A DNA stretch of 57,898 bases. Origin: CAZOKZ01 sp964580585. Lineage in GTDB: Bacteria > Sumerlaeota > Sumerlaeia > SLMS01 > JAHLLQ01. This document shows, one piece after another, positions 45,501 to 53,523 of the stretch; the stretch's first letter is position 1; every line of letters starts with the position of its first letter. Below the pieces are notes generated by a model, which did no database searches, was not told where the DNA came from, and saw only the letters and a program-made list of their open reading frames with translations. A program made the translations under genes and the position numbers. The stretch lies in the NCBI GenBank assembly GCA_964580585.1, contig CAZOKZ010000026.1, forward strand, positions 1-57,898. The letters are read 5' to 3'.

Positions 45501-45728
45501 CAGCCCTGCGGCGCCGCTCAGTGATTGCTCGATAGGCGCGGCAACCGATTGCGCCACGGTCTCGGCATTCGCGCCGGGATAACGTGTCGAGATCGTCACC
45601 GTTGGCGGAGTGATTTGAGGGAATTGCTCGACCGGTAGATTAAACAGGGCTGCCAATCCGACGGAAAAAATCAAAATCGACAGCACTGTCGCGAAAATGG
45701 GTCGTGCAATGAAGAAACGTGAAAACAT
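42549..45728 (-). CDS. RND multidrug efflux permease (AcrB/HAE1 family)
   Basis: At 1059 residues it has the normal length. It opens MFSRFFIARPIFATVLSILIFSVGLAAL with the periplasmic PVEQFPQITPPTVTISTRYPGANAETV, both hallmark AcrB sequences. Transmembrane helix 4 carries the proton-relay pair in VVDDAIIVVENVERLM. Two periplasmic porter/docking regions lie between helices 1-2 and 7-8. It pumps amphiphilic compounds from the periplasm or inner membrane into an outer-membrane channel using proton flow. It lies 39 nt after its adaptor gene. No dedicated TolC gene is adjacent, so the channel from 50704-52629 or an unlinked one may be used. Confidence 0.97.
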   Translation of the reverse strand: MFSRFFIARPIFATVLSILIFSVGLAALFNLPVEQFPQITPPTVTISTRYPGANAETVAQSVAAPIEQSLSGAAGLIYYQSYSGNDGSLSITTTFEVGTDLDIAAVEVQNRVNRAEARLPQEVTRQGITVEKASSSILMVASLRSDNPDHDNVYLANYAQINMIDTIKRVPGIGEARVFGAQDYAMRAWLNPDLLASKGLTISDVSDAIREQNAVYAAGRIGGEPNSQASALTLPVVTPGRLRKPEEFANVILRANTDGTILRLEDIARLELSSQSFDLEGRQDAEPTALLVTYLQPNANALNAAQNFENTMKDLSKNFPKGVYYELPYTTTPFIEAGISEVLHTFGEAGLLVSLVVLFFLGTWRATLIPLIAVPVSIIGSAAGMYALGFSINTLTLFGMVLAIGIVVDDAIIVVENVERLMTEEKLPARQAAIKAMQQVASPLVAIVLVLTAVFVPVAFLGGLTGELYRQFAITIAMSVMISGLVALTLSPALAAILLRKGHGRKIFLFRWFDSLFELFTNAYRWVVRLSLRFIFVPALLFIAMIVLIVKWYNETPTGFIPQEDQGFMVVGMILQPGTSLDKTREVVRDVEKYVLAQPEVDHTVAMVGADILSGFSANTSAALMFVSLKPWDERKGPEHEVNALLGRVGGHFAARPDAMIIPINPPPVRGIGIRSGFEVQLQDRAGRDIRELSNVKDQFVAAANASPKLQKVLSTFNVASPQLYAELDRQSAKLRGVSVDDVYGTLQALLGSLYVNDFVEQGRIFQVLLSTDSPYRDEPSDIGKIYVRNKTGEMVPLSNLVTTEYRGGPSIVSRFNGFPSVQITGEPEEGVSTGEAIAEIERLAAETLPPGYGISWSGGSYQEIKASHQSLTIIAMGLFVVFLVLCALYEKWSLPLAVLLGVPAGAFGAIIALQMRGLPKDIYFQIGLLTLIGLAAKNAILIVEFANELHRSGKSLVDSAVEAARVRLRPFVMTSLAFILGVLPLFLATGAGSAGRRSIGTGVVGGMIAATLLDMLFVPMLFVIVIWSSEKLSILKAKVLGSAEDGDSHPVENEAAGA

Positions 45729-45767
45729 GCGTATCCTCGATTATCGGGAAAGCAATGAAGACGTCGA

Positions 45768-46952
45768 TTAGTCGGTGCTAACGGCAGAACTGACGTAGGG
45801 CGACGGATTGACGGGTGCACCGGGTCTGGATTTCAGTAATCCCTCAACCATCACACGCTCGCCGGGTTGCAAACCCGAAGCGATGACCCACTGATCGTTG
45901 CGCCATGGGCCCACTTTCACCGGGCGGAATTGCAGCGTGTCGTTTTCATCGATGACGAACACGGCGGCTCCCGCAGGCGATTGAATTACGGACTGTTTCG
46001 GGACCGTCAGCACCTCGGTTTGCAAACCGTGGTCTTCGATGATTTTTACGAACTGATTTGGGCGCAGAACCCGTTGCGCATTGGGATACTCGATGCGTAC
46101 TCGCAACATGCCGGTCGAGGGCTCGAACTCCGCCGCCTGATAATTGAGCTTCCCGGGCTCGTCGAACGTTTCGCCATTTTTGAGCATTACCGTGAAGCGA
46201 ACGTTGTCCGAAAATTTGAATTCGCCGCCTTTGCGTAACTGCAGGTAATCGACTTCGCTGATGCCGTAGGAGACATAAATCGGTGAAATACACGTAATCG
46301 TGGTGAGCAGGCTGTTGCTGCTATCGTCCACCAGGTCGCCCTGGTCGTGCACCGCCTTGCCGACGACGCCGGAAATGGGAGCGACAACTTCTGTGTAGCC
46401 CAAGTCGAGACGCGCTTCCTGAAGCGATGCCTCCGCCCGTTCGACAGCGGCGTTGGCGCGTTCGCGTTCGATTTCCGTTTGATCCAGACGTTCCTGCGCG
46501 ATCGCGCCGGTCCGGCCCAAATTGACGGCGCGATCATATTCGCGGCGCGCTAAATCGAGCCGGGCCCGTGCGTCCTCCAATTCCGCTTTTCGAATGCGTT
46601 CGGTGGCTTCGTATGTGTCGCGCTCGATGCGGTAGAGCACCTGCCCCGCTTCCACGTGCTCGCCTTCCTCGAAAAGGCGTTCGGCGAGAAATCCTTCCAC
46701 GCGAGCGCGTACGTCGGCGGTGCGGGAAGGCTCCACTACGCCAAGGCGTTCGTATTGTTCCGGTAAGTCGTGCGGGGTGACCGTTACAAAGGTTACGCCA
46801 GGCGCGGGCGGGGCTTGAGCCGCCGGGGGAGCTTCAACGGCGGGTGCTTTTGCCGGGGCTGCGTTTTCCTGGGCCCGAGCAAAAAGAAGTGCGCCACTTC
46901 CAAGGAGGGCGATGACGGCAAGTGTGCCGATGATCGTGCGGGGCTTATTCAT
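45768..46952 (-). CDS. RND efflux periplasmic adaptor (AcrA/MexA-like)
   Basis: A 394-residue protein with a signal sequence, an Ala/Pro linker and the adaptor fold: RTADVRARVEGFLAERLFEEGEHVEAGQVLYRIE (lipoyl half), a coiled-coil hairpin (ELEDARARLDLARREYDRAVNLGRTGAIAQERLDQTEIERERANAAVERAEAS), the second lipoyl half VVAPISGVVGKAVHDQG, a beta-barrel region, and the membrane-proximal domain. It bridges the RND permease and an outer-membrane channel. AGGAG lies 6 nt before the ATG. First gene of the pump operon. Confidence 0.95.
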   Translation of the reverse strand: MNKPRTIIGTLAVIALLGSGALLFARAQENAAPAKAPAVEAPPAAQAPPAPGVTFVTVTPHDLPEQYERLGVVEPSRTADVRARVEGFLAERLFEEGEHVEAGQVLYRIERDTYEATERIRKAELEDARARLDLARREYDRAVNLGRTGAIAQERLDQTEIERERANAAVERAEASLQEARLDLGYTEVVAPISGVVGKAVHDQGDLVDDSSNSLLTTITCISPIYVSYGISEVDYLQLRKGGEFKFSDNVRFTVMLKNGETFDEPGKLNYQAAEFEPSTGMLRVRIEYPNAQRVLRPNQFVKIIEDHGLQTEVLTVPKQSVIQSPAGAAVFVIDENDTLQFRPVKVGPWRNDQWVIASGLQPGERVMVEGLLKSRPGAPVNPSPYVSSAVSTD

Positions 46953-46968
46953 TCATTTCTCCTGAAGC

Positions 46969-47006
46969 TTTACCGTCCATCCGGTAAATAAAACCGTCTG
47001 GATGGT
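46969..47006. promoter_or_regulatory. Palindromic operators at the RND pump promoter, likely TetR sites
   Basis: A perfect palindrome with 7-bp arms TTTACCG/CGGTAAA (46969-46988) and an imperfect one, ACCGTCTGGATGGT (46993-47006), lie in tandem. The second covers the -10 element, so binding would block polymerase. Confidence 0.5.
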
Positions 47007-47029
47007 ACAGTTTGGAGGCGCTCAGTCAA
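47002..47029 (-). promoter_or_regulatory. Candidate promoter of the RND pump operon
   Basis: On the minus strand TTGACT, 16 bp, TACCAT, about 50 nt upstream of the adaptor start. Confidence 0.5.
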
Positions 47030-47085
47030 GCCCGAAGCGCGTGAGTGGCGCCATTGTACTCGAAATTATTCGGGATCGATCGCCC

Positions 47086-48354
47086 TCAGGAGTGCCGGAG
47101 TGCTTCGATTGGATTGAGGTTGGCCGCGCGAATGGCGGGGTAGAGTCCGAAGACAATACCGATGGACATGCTGATGCCGACGGACAGAACCAGGCTGGTG
47201 AGAGTTACCACGGTGGGCATGCCGGCAAAGTGGGAGATGGCTTTGGGGATGATGACGCCCAAGCCAATGCCGACCATACCGCCCAGGGTGGAAAGCACGA
47301 TGGTTTCGATGAGGAACTGGGTGATGATCTGGCGTTTTTTGGCTCCGATGGCGCGGCGAATACCGATCTCGCGCGTGCGTTCGGTGACCGAGGCCAGCAT
47401 GATGTTCATGATGCCAATCCCGCCGACGAGCAAACTGATTCCGGCAATCGAGCCCAGCACGATATTGAAGGTGCGCTTGGTGGCTTCCGCCTGGCGGAGA
47501 AGGGCGAACGGAATGCTCAGGCGGTAATCTTGTTTTTTGTGAAATCGCTTCAACATCGCCTCGATGGCCACGGCGGTGGATTCGACATCGTCGAGGGATT
47601 CGACCTGGACGATCATCTGATGCAGTTCGACTTTGTCGCGGATGTGTGACCCGGCCGTTCGTTGCACCGAAACATCGCCGAAGCGTTCGCGCGCGACGTT
47701 GATGGGAATATAGGCATCGATTTCCTGGTCGGGCGTTTGAACGCCGCCCGCTTGGCCTGCTTCGCTTTTAACGATGCCGATGATTTCGAAATAATTTCCG
47801 CCAATGCGAATGCTGTTGCCGATCATCTGCTCGTTGGCGAGCAACCGCCGCGCGCCGTATTCGGTCAGCACCGCGACATTGCTCCGGTTTGCCACGTCGA
47901 TGGGTTGCATGACACGACCGGCGAGTATGGGACGCTGGATCAACTCGAACCAATCGGGCGTGGTACCGACCAGTCTCAGGTTTAATGCGCGTCCGCCCAG
48001 GCGGGCTTCTTTGGTGATCGACTTAACGGGGACAGTGCGTTTTACGGAGGGATAGGATTCCTGGATGCGTTGTTCGTCCAGATAAGTGAGTCCGTAAATT
48101 CCCATCCGAATACGAACGGAACCGCTTTCCTCTTCATCGGCAGGTTTTATACTGGTGATGATAATATTCTGGCTGCCGAGTTTGCGAATTTGTTCGAGCG
48201 CTTCTTTGCTGGCGCCTTCGCCGACGGCCAGCATGGCGACAACGCTGCCCACGCCGAATACCACACCGAGCATGGTTAGCAGAGAACGTAGTTTGTGCAG
48301 CATCAGGTTTTTGATACCGAGCTCCACGTTGCGAATAAATCGAATCTGGCGCAT
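47086..48354 (-). CDS. ABC transporter permease (MacB/FtsX-like)
   Basis: A 422-residue protein with the MacB-type layout: cytoplasmic N-terminus, one helix (KLRSLLTMLGVVFGVGSVVAMLAVGEGA), a periplasmic domain of about 220 residues, then three helices near the C-terminus (FNIVLGSIAGISLLVGGIGIMNIMLASVTERTREIGIRRAIGAKK; FLIETIVLSTLGGMVGIGLGVI; a last one), ending IRAANLNPIEALRH. Such mechanotransmission permeases pair with a separate ATPase and drive export through a HlyD adaptor and TolC. Last gene of a four-gene operon; its ATG overlaps the ATPase stop by one base. Confidence 0.95.
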   Translation of the reverse strand: MRQIRFIRNVELGIKNLMLHKLRSLLTMLGVVFGVGSVVAMLAVGEGASKEALEQIRKLGSQNIIITSIKPADEEESGSVRIRMGIYGLTYLDEQRIQESYPSVKRTVPVKSITKEARLGGRALNLRLVGTTPDWFELIQRPILAGRVMQPIDVANRSNVAVLTEYGARRLLANEQMIGNSIRIGGNYFEIIGIVKSEAGQAGGVQTPDQEIDAYIPINVARERFGDVSVQRTAGSHIRDKVELHQMIVQVESLDDVESTAVAIEAMLKRFHKKQDYRLSIPFALLRQAEATKRTFNIVLGSIAGISLLVGGIGIMNIMLASVTERTREIGIRRAIGAKKRQIITQFLIETIVLSTLGGMVGIGLGVIIPKAISHFAGMPTVVTLTSLVLSVGISMSIGIVFGLYPAIRAANLNPIEALRHS

Positions 48355-49088
48355 CAGGTGTCCTCCTCGATGCTCTCGATTTTTCCGTCGCGCATATGAA
48401 GTCGATGGTGAGCATTTTGAGCGATGTCGGGCTCGTGTGTAACCATGATGATGGTTTTGCCCTGCTCGTTGAGTTGCCGAAGGATTTCAATAATTTGCAC
48501 ACTGGTGGCGGAATCCAAATTTCCCGTTGGTTCGTCGGCCAGCAATACACGTGGATCGTTCGCTAATGCGCGGGCAATGGCGACGCGTTGTTGCTGTCCA
48601 CCGGAAAGCTGTGTGGGCCGATGCCCGAGGCGTTGTTCCAATCCGACTAGATTTGCCAGTTCCGCTGCGCGTTCGGCGCTCTCATGCGCATCCCAACCCA
48701 AATAATATAATGGGAGTTCGATATTTTCACGTACGGTTAGTTGCGGAATTAAGTTAAAACTTTGAAAGATGAATCCTAAGTATTTCAGTCGAATGTTACT
48801 TAACTCGTCGTCGTTCATTTCGGCGACGTTTTGTCCGTCTAATAAATATTCACCGCTTGTTGGTCGGTCCAGACAACCCAGTAAATTTAACATGGTGCTT
48901 TTACCGGAACCGCTTTGTCCCATGATGGCCCAGAATTGACCGCGTTTAAACGAGATCGAAACTCCGTCGAGCGCAGCAACATTTTCGGAACCCATTTTGT
49001 AAATCTTCCGAATGTTTTTTAATTCAACAACCGAGTCGTTTTGTACGACGGTGGCAGAATTAACATGTTCGTGCTCGGAGCCCGTCAT
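48354..49088 (-). CDS. ABC transporter ATP-binding protein (MacB/LolD class)
   Basis: A 244-residue ATPase: Walker A GQSGSGKST, Q-loop FIFQSFNLIPQLTVRENIELPLYY, signature LSGGQQQRVAIARAL, Walker B VLLADEPTGNLD, switch His in MVTHEPDIAQNAHH. The sequence class is that of MacB/LolD/FtsE nucleotide-binding domains. It partners the permease that follows, and its ATG overlaps the stop of the adaptor gene (ATGA). Confidence 0.97.
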   Translation of the reverse strand: MTGSEHEHVNSATVVQNDSVVELKNIRKIYKMGSENVAALDGVSISFKRGQFWAIMGQSGSGKSTMLNLLGCLDRPTSGEYLLDGQNVAEMNDDELSNIRLKYLGFIFQSFNLIPQLTVRENIELPLYYLGWDAHESAERAAELANLVGLEQRLGHRPTQLSGGQQQRVAIARALANDPRVLLADEPTGNLDSATSVQIIEILRQLNEQGKTIIMVTHEPDIAQNAHHRLHMRDGKIESIEEDT

Positions 49089-50707
49089 GGTTGCGGTCTC
49101 CGTTGACCTTCGGGACGTTGCCCCTGAGAACGTTCGCCTTCGGATCGTTGACGACGTTCCGTTGATTGGCCTGCCGGTTTCGATTCATCCGCAGACGACT
49201 GTTGCATCAACTCCGAATGTTCTTCTTCCTCAATGGTCGCAGAGGTGATCGGCGGAGCCAGAACGACCTCGTCGTTTTCGTCCAATCCGCTCAGTATTTG
49301 AATCATCCGATTGTTATCCATTCCCACTTCAACTTCTTTTCGCACGAGCGAACCGCCCTGCTGTAAATAAACAACAGGTTTTCCGCCCACCCGAACGACC
49401 GATTGGATGGGAATATACATTGCAGATGGAATTTGCTTAATGACAATTTCCGCCTCACAGGTCATTCCTGTACGTAAACCATCGGGCGGTCCTGTAATTT
49501 CAATCTGCGTGTTATATACTTTTAAATCGGGGTTCAACCAAACGCTTTGCGCATCGGGAAGCGGCGCGATTTTCTTTACGCGACCTTCAAATACCTTGCC
49601 TCGCATTGCATCGACTTTAATGCGAACGGGCAAATCGGGTTTTACCTTTTCCAAATTCGATTCGTGTACTTTAACTTCCACCATCATGGCATTCGCGGTG
49701 GGCAAGTAAACAAGTTCCTGGCGTTCGCGAACGGATTGCCCGGTATCGAGCGGTTCGGCGTTTCCACGCCATCCTCCCTGGGCCGAGGTGGCATACACGA
49801 CCATTCCGGCAACGGGCGCATAGAGTTTTGTGTAACCCAGTTGCTCGTCGATTTTTGCCAGCTTGTTTTTTTGTTGTTCAAATTCTGCTTCTTTTGCTTT
49901 TAAATCGGCTTCGGCTTGAACGACATCGGCTTTCGCTTTGCGTTGAACGCGTTCGAGTGCCAACTCCGCTTGTTCGACATCGCTTTGCAACTCAGCCAGT
50001 GTGCGATTATAGGTAAATTCTTTTAATAAATCCAATGATGCTTCGGCCAGTTGAAAATCCAGGTCCGCGCGATTGAGCGCAAGTTTGTCGCTTTCCAATT
50101 CGGTTTGTGAAATATATTTTTCTGTGTATAGACGTTCAGACCATGCAGCTTCTTCCGTTGCGCGTTCCAGTTCTTCTTTCGCCAATGTAATTTTCGACTC
50201 GGCTTCTTTCAGTTGATTGGGATATTCGCCTTCCAGATATTTTTTCAAATCCATTTGTGCCAGTTTTAAATCCAGTTCTGCCTTTTGCGTGTCGCTTTTT
50301 GCCTGGTTTTTCGCGACGGCCAGATTTTCTCGCGCACGAATGAAAGCAGCCTCGGCATTTTGTACTTTTATTTTTTGTTCTACCTGATTATCGAGTAATT
50401 GGCTGGAATCCAACTCAATTAACAAATCGCCTTTTTCCACATGTTCTCCCTCGGGAACGAGGGAAACGATTGTCGTTTGTCCTTCCACCTTGTTTTGAAT
50501 AATTACTTGATCCCGTGCCGTGATCGTTCCGGCTTCGGTGATGCTGATTGTCAACGGTCCTTTGCGCACTTTTGCCGTCGGCAATTCATCTTCGGCGTTT
50601 TCGCTGCTGCCGAGATTCGCCGTTATTGCACTCGCGATTCCAATGACGAGGACCAGCGCCATGGCGCCAATGATCATCAGGGACTTGCGATTTTTCCAAT
50701 TCATCAT
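49085..50707 (-). CDS. HlyD/MacA-type membrane-fusion protein
   Basis: The start at 50707 overlaps the TolC stop as ATGA and gives MMNWKNRKSLMIIGAMALVLVIGIASAI, an N-terminal membrane anchor. The lipoyl halves (IIQNKVEGQTTIVSLVPEGEHVEKGDLLIELDSSQ and LYAPVAGMVVYAT) flank a long coiled coil of about 190 residues rich in Glu, Lys and Ala, then a barrel domain (VEVKVHESNLEKVKPDLPVRIKVDAM). The C-terminal tail after about residue 505 is low-complexity Gln/Arg/Glu/Gly/Pro. It connects the ABC permease to the TolC-like channel. Confidence 0.95.
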   Translation of the reverse strand: MMNWKNRKSLMIIGAMALVLVIGIASAITANLGSSENAEDELPTAKVRKGPLTISITEAGTITARDQVIIQNKVEGQTTIVSLVPEGEHVEKGDLLIELDSSQLLDNQVEQKIKVQNAEAAFIRARENLAVAKNQAKSDTQKAELDLKLAQMDLKKYLEGEYPNQLKEAESKITLAKEELERATEEAAWSERLYTEKYISQTELESDKLALNRADLDFQLAEASLDLLKEFTYNRTLAELQSDVEQAELALERVQRKAKADVVQAEADLKAKEAEFEQQKNKLAKIDEQLGYTKLYAPVAGMVVYATSAQGGWRGNAEPLDTGQSVRERQELVYLPTANAMMVEVKVHESNLEKVKPDLPVRIKVDAMRGKVFEGRVKKIAPLPDAQSVWLNPDLKVYNTQIEITGPPDGLRTGMTCEAEIVIKQIPSAMYIPIQSVVRVGGKPVVYLQQGGSLVRKEVEVGMDNNRMIQILSGLDENDEVVLAPPITSATIEEEEHSELMQQSSADESKPAGQSTERRQRSEGERSQGQRPEGQRRPQP

Positions 50708-52629
50708 GGGTTGCCTCCAAGCTCTTCCGGTTCGTGCCAAAGTCCCTTTTCGTCCATTTCCAAAACACCCAGGTCGCGTTGCAATTCCAACTCGGCAATG
50801 CGATAATTAACAATCGCTGCGGTAAGCGCATTTTGCGCCGACACGAGATCTTCCTGCGCTTCCAGCAAGTCGCGAATTTCCGCGCGTCCTGCTTGCAAAA
50901 ACAAATCGGTACTTTCTACGCGCCGCTCGGCCAGCTTGACCGATTGCGCCTGAATTTGAACGCCTTCGCGCGATTCCAACAACGTACGTAAACTCTCGCG
51001 CACGTCGGCTTTGATATTGTCTTCAAGTTCCTGAACGTCGCGCACGGCGTTTTCGAGCCCGATCAGGCTGTTGCGGTACGTGTTGCGTTCCCTTGTACGT
51101 TCCAGGGGCAAATCCAACGTGAGAAACGCGGCGTAGGTTGCTTCGTCCAAATGAATGTTGGCGTCTTCGAGTCCCGCCGACGACAAGGTGCGTCGCGCGC
51201 CGGCAGAACCGTTGCCTCCGAAAGTCAGGTCGGCACGTAATTGATCGGCGGCAACAACCACTTTACGTTGCGCGTCGGCTACCTGGCCGATGCGGGTGCG
51301 CAAGTCGAGCCGATGATCGAGCGCCAGGGCAATGGCGGTGCTTTCTTCCAGTTCCCATGGACCGCCGCCCTCGCGGGTTGGCGAAATTAATTCCACTTCA
51401 TCCTCGGCGGAAACGGCGTCGGTCTGCTCGGGATTTTTAATCGCCGGTTCGAGTTTCAGATTCGCGGCGGTTTCCTCGGCAAATCGTTCAAACTCCTCGC
51501 GGTCGAGTTCCACCGCCGCATCCGTCGGCAACCCCAGTAGCACCTTAAGCGAATCCAAGCGAGCTTCGTACGATTGTTGGGCCGAAATCCAGCGATCGCG
51601 TGCCCGCAATTCATCTTGAAGCGCTTGGTCCACTTGAATTTCCGGCAACCGGCCCGCGTCGGCCAATCGGCGTGCTCGTCGTGCCGACAGCACGAGACTT
51701 TTGTAGTTCTCTTCGCTGTTTGCCACTTCATCCATTTGACGTAGCGTTTGTAAATATGATGAGGCGACTTGCACAGCGAAGGTTCGTTTAAAACGTTCAA
51801 AGTCATGAATCGCGTAAATCACGTCGCGTTCGGCCTGGGTCAACGGTTCGGTCACGATGTGTTTTCCCGCGCCGCGCATGAGCGGCACCGTCACGGTCGC
51901 ATCGCCAAACAATCCGCGCGAAGACGACTCCTCCTGGGTCAGCAATTTGACCAAATCCGCCCCCAGGTTTGCCGATACACTGATACCGTTGGTGAAATTT
52001 TGAGAGAGCGACAACTCGCCCGTGTTCTCGACACCGCTGACGGAATGTTCGTTCCCGTTCACGTCCCAACTCATGGTGCTTTCCGCCGAGCCACCAAACA
52101 TGGGGCGGAAATAATCGCGCTCCAGGTCCAGATCCAACGCGGCGCGATAGACGTCTTCTTTGCGCGACTGATATTCGCGGCTGTTGAGCGCCCCGATTTT
52201 CAATGCCTCGATCAGGTTGATGGCGAGCGGCCTGGCGTCTTTGGCGCGAATGCGCGTCGGGTTTCGTTTGGCTTTCAGATAGTCGTCGTTCGGCCAGTGA
52301 TCGACGGGTTCGAGAGCCTTTGCGCCGAGTGAAGCGTCGTCCGCATGCGGCAATTTCTGACCCAGCAGCAATCGCCGTCGCAATTCATCCTTGGGGCGTT
52401 CGATGGTGAAAGGCTCGGTCTTGCCCAGCGCTTCCTCCTGTGCCTGCTCGACGATATCGTACGCGGCGCGATCGGCCTGATGGCGATATGTTCCCGCCGA
52501 CTTGCACGATGAAATTGCAAGTCCGGCCATGGCGAGTAGTGCAAGTTTGTGTGTGGGAAGTGAAAAATTCACGGAAAGAGCCGATCGACATTCCAAAAGT
52601 GAACCTGCTCGGAATGGAGCAAATCTCAT
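50704..52629 (-). CDS. TolC-family outer-membrane channel lipoprotein
   Basis: The start at 52629 (MRFAPFRAGS) gives a signal ending LAMAGLAISSC, a lipobox. Met at 52659 or TTG at 52698 are alternatives, so the start is uncertain. The body has the two repeated OEP halves of long helices (DVIYAIHDFERFKRTFAVQVASSYLQTLRQMDEVANSEENYKSLVLSARRARRLADAGRLPEIQVDQAL and NIKADVRESLRTLLESREGVQIQAQSVKLAERRVESTDLFLQAGRAEIRDLLEAQEDLVSAQNAL). An acidic insert lies around residues 380-400. First gene of the four-gene ABC export operon. Confidence 0.92.
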   Translation of the reverse strand: MRFAPFRAGSLLECRSALSVNFSLPTHKLALLAMAGLAISSCKSAGTYRHQADRAAYDIVEQAQEEALGKTEPFTIERPKDELRRRLLLGQKLPHADDASLGAKALEPVDHWPNDDYLKAKRNPTRIRAKDARPLAINLIEALKIGALNSREYQSRKEDVYRAALDLDLERDYFRPMFGGSAESTMSWDVNGNEHSVSGVENTGELSLSQNFTNGISVSANLGADLVKLLTQEESSSRGLFGDATVTVPLMRGAGKHIVTEPLTQAERDVIYAIHDFERFKRTFAVQVASSYLQTLRQMDEVANSEENYKSLVLSARRARRLADAGRLPEIQVDQALQDELRARDRWISAQQSYEARLDSLKVLLGLPTDAAVELDREEFERFAEETAANLKLEPAIKNPEQTDAVSAEDEVELISPTREGGGPWELEESTAIALALDHRLDLRTRIGQVADAQRKVVVAADQLRADLTFGGNGSAGARRTLSSAGLEDANIHLDEATYAAFLTLDLPLERTRERNTYRNSLIGLENAVRDVQELEDNIKADVRESLRTLLESREGVQIQAQSVKLAERRVESTDLFLQAGRAEIRDLLEAQEDLVSAQNALTAAIVNYRIAELELQRDLGVLEMDEKGLWHEPEELGGNP

Positions 52630-52718
52630 TCCCGGCCCGATTTCCGCTTTGTTTGGCATTGGCTGGTGTCCGATCCAGCATAAATGCTGATTTTCCAAGG
52701 TTTATTGCCCTTGAGTCT

Positions 52719-52742
52719 GTACCATATGGTACGAAGCGTACC
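52719..52742. promoter_or_regulatory. Overlapping palindromes over the ABC export operon promoter
   Basis: GTACCATATGGTAC (52719-52732) and GGTACGAAGCGTACC (52728-52742) are both perfect inverted repeats sharing one GGTAC half, giving three half-sites in 24 bp. They cover the -10 and spacer of the candidate promoter. Confidence 0.5.
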
Positions 52743-52753
52743 TTTGTGCTCAA
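52726..52753 (-). promoter_or_regulatory. Candidate promoter of the TolC-HlyD-ABC operon
   Basis: On the minus strand TTGAGC, 16 bp, TACCAT, about 100 nt before the TolC start. The spacing and -10 are the same as in the RND pump promoter. Confidence 0.45.
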
Positions 52754-52971
52754 AAGGATGACGCCGCGCCAAATACCTGGTCTTCATTGCTGCATCATTC
52801 CGAACTTTAGTGTGCAAGTTTGGCTCGCAGCCCTCCCGTTGAAGGGAGGGCTTGTATGTTCATCAGGGGTTATTTGATTTCAATCACCCGTTGGTTCTCG
52901 CCTTGACCGTTCGAGAACGGTGGGTAAAACAACTCGACTCAACATCGACAAAAACGAACGGGGAGATGAGG

Positions 52972-53517
52972 ATGAGTTTGGTTATTCAGGAAATTAAAAG
53001 GGGCGAAACAGAGATTTTGCGGCAGTTGGATCGTTCCGAGCAAATCGAGTACTTTTACTTTTTTGAAGAGGACAAGTTGGTGAAGCGCGTCTCGACGGAA
53101 TCTGAATCCTGGTGCCCGGGATTCTCACCGGAAGACGATCATCCTTACAGTTTAAAAAAGGTGGTCGATCGCGCTAATTGCACGTTGGATGAAGGGGGAA
53201 TTTTGTGGGGAGTGTTTGAAGACGGCCGTTATGCCGGACATGCATTGCTTGGAAATGTTTTTCGCAACGGCACGCTGCAATTAGTGGATTTGCAGGTAAG
53301 TCGCGCGTTTCGTCGGCGTGGTGTGGCGACGATGTTATTTCGTCAGGCGGCTGATGTTGCAAAGCAACGCGGCGCTCAGGGTATGTATATTTCCGCCACG
53401 CCGTCTGCTTCCGCTGTGGGTTTCTATTTGCGGATGGGAGCGAAAATACTCGACACGCCGGACCCGGAATTGTTCGCCGAAGAACCCGAGGATATTCATC
53501 TCGTTTTGCCGCTATAA
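52972..53517 (+). CDS. GNAT-family N-acetyltransferase
   Basis: The start at 52972 (MSLVIQEIKRGE) follows GGGGAG by 6 nt; the open frame begins earlier without a ribosome site. The acetyl-CoA loop is VDLQVSRAFRRRGVATMLFRQAADVAKQRGA, followed by MYISATPSASAVGFYLRMGAKI, both classic GNAT motifs. The N-terminal 100 residues (EQIEYFYFFEEDKLVKR) are not diagnostic, so the acceptor is unknown. Convergent with the PanE-like gene, only 6 nt apart, with no terminator visible between them. Confidence 0.9.
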   Translation: MSLVIQEIKRGETEILRQLDRSEQIEYFYFFEEDKLVKRVSTESESWCPGFSPEDDHPYSLKKVVDRANCTLDEGGILWGVFEDGRYAGHALLGNVFRNGTLQLVDLQVSRAFRRRGVATMLFRQAADVAKQRGAQGMYISATPSASAVGFYLRMGAKILDTPDPELFAEEPEDIHLVLPL

Positions 53518-53523
53518 CCAAAT

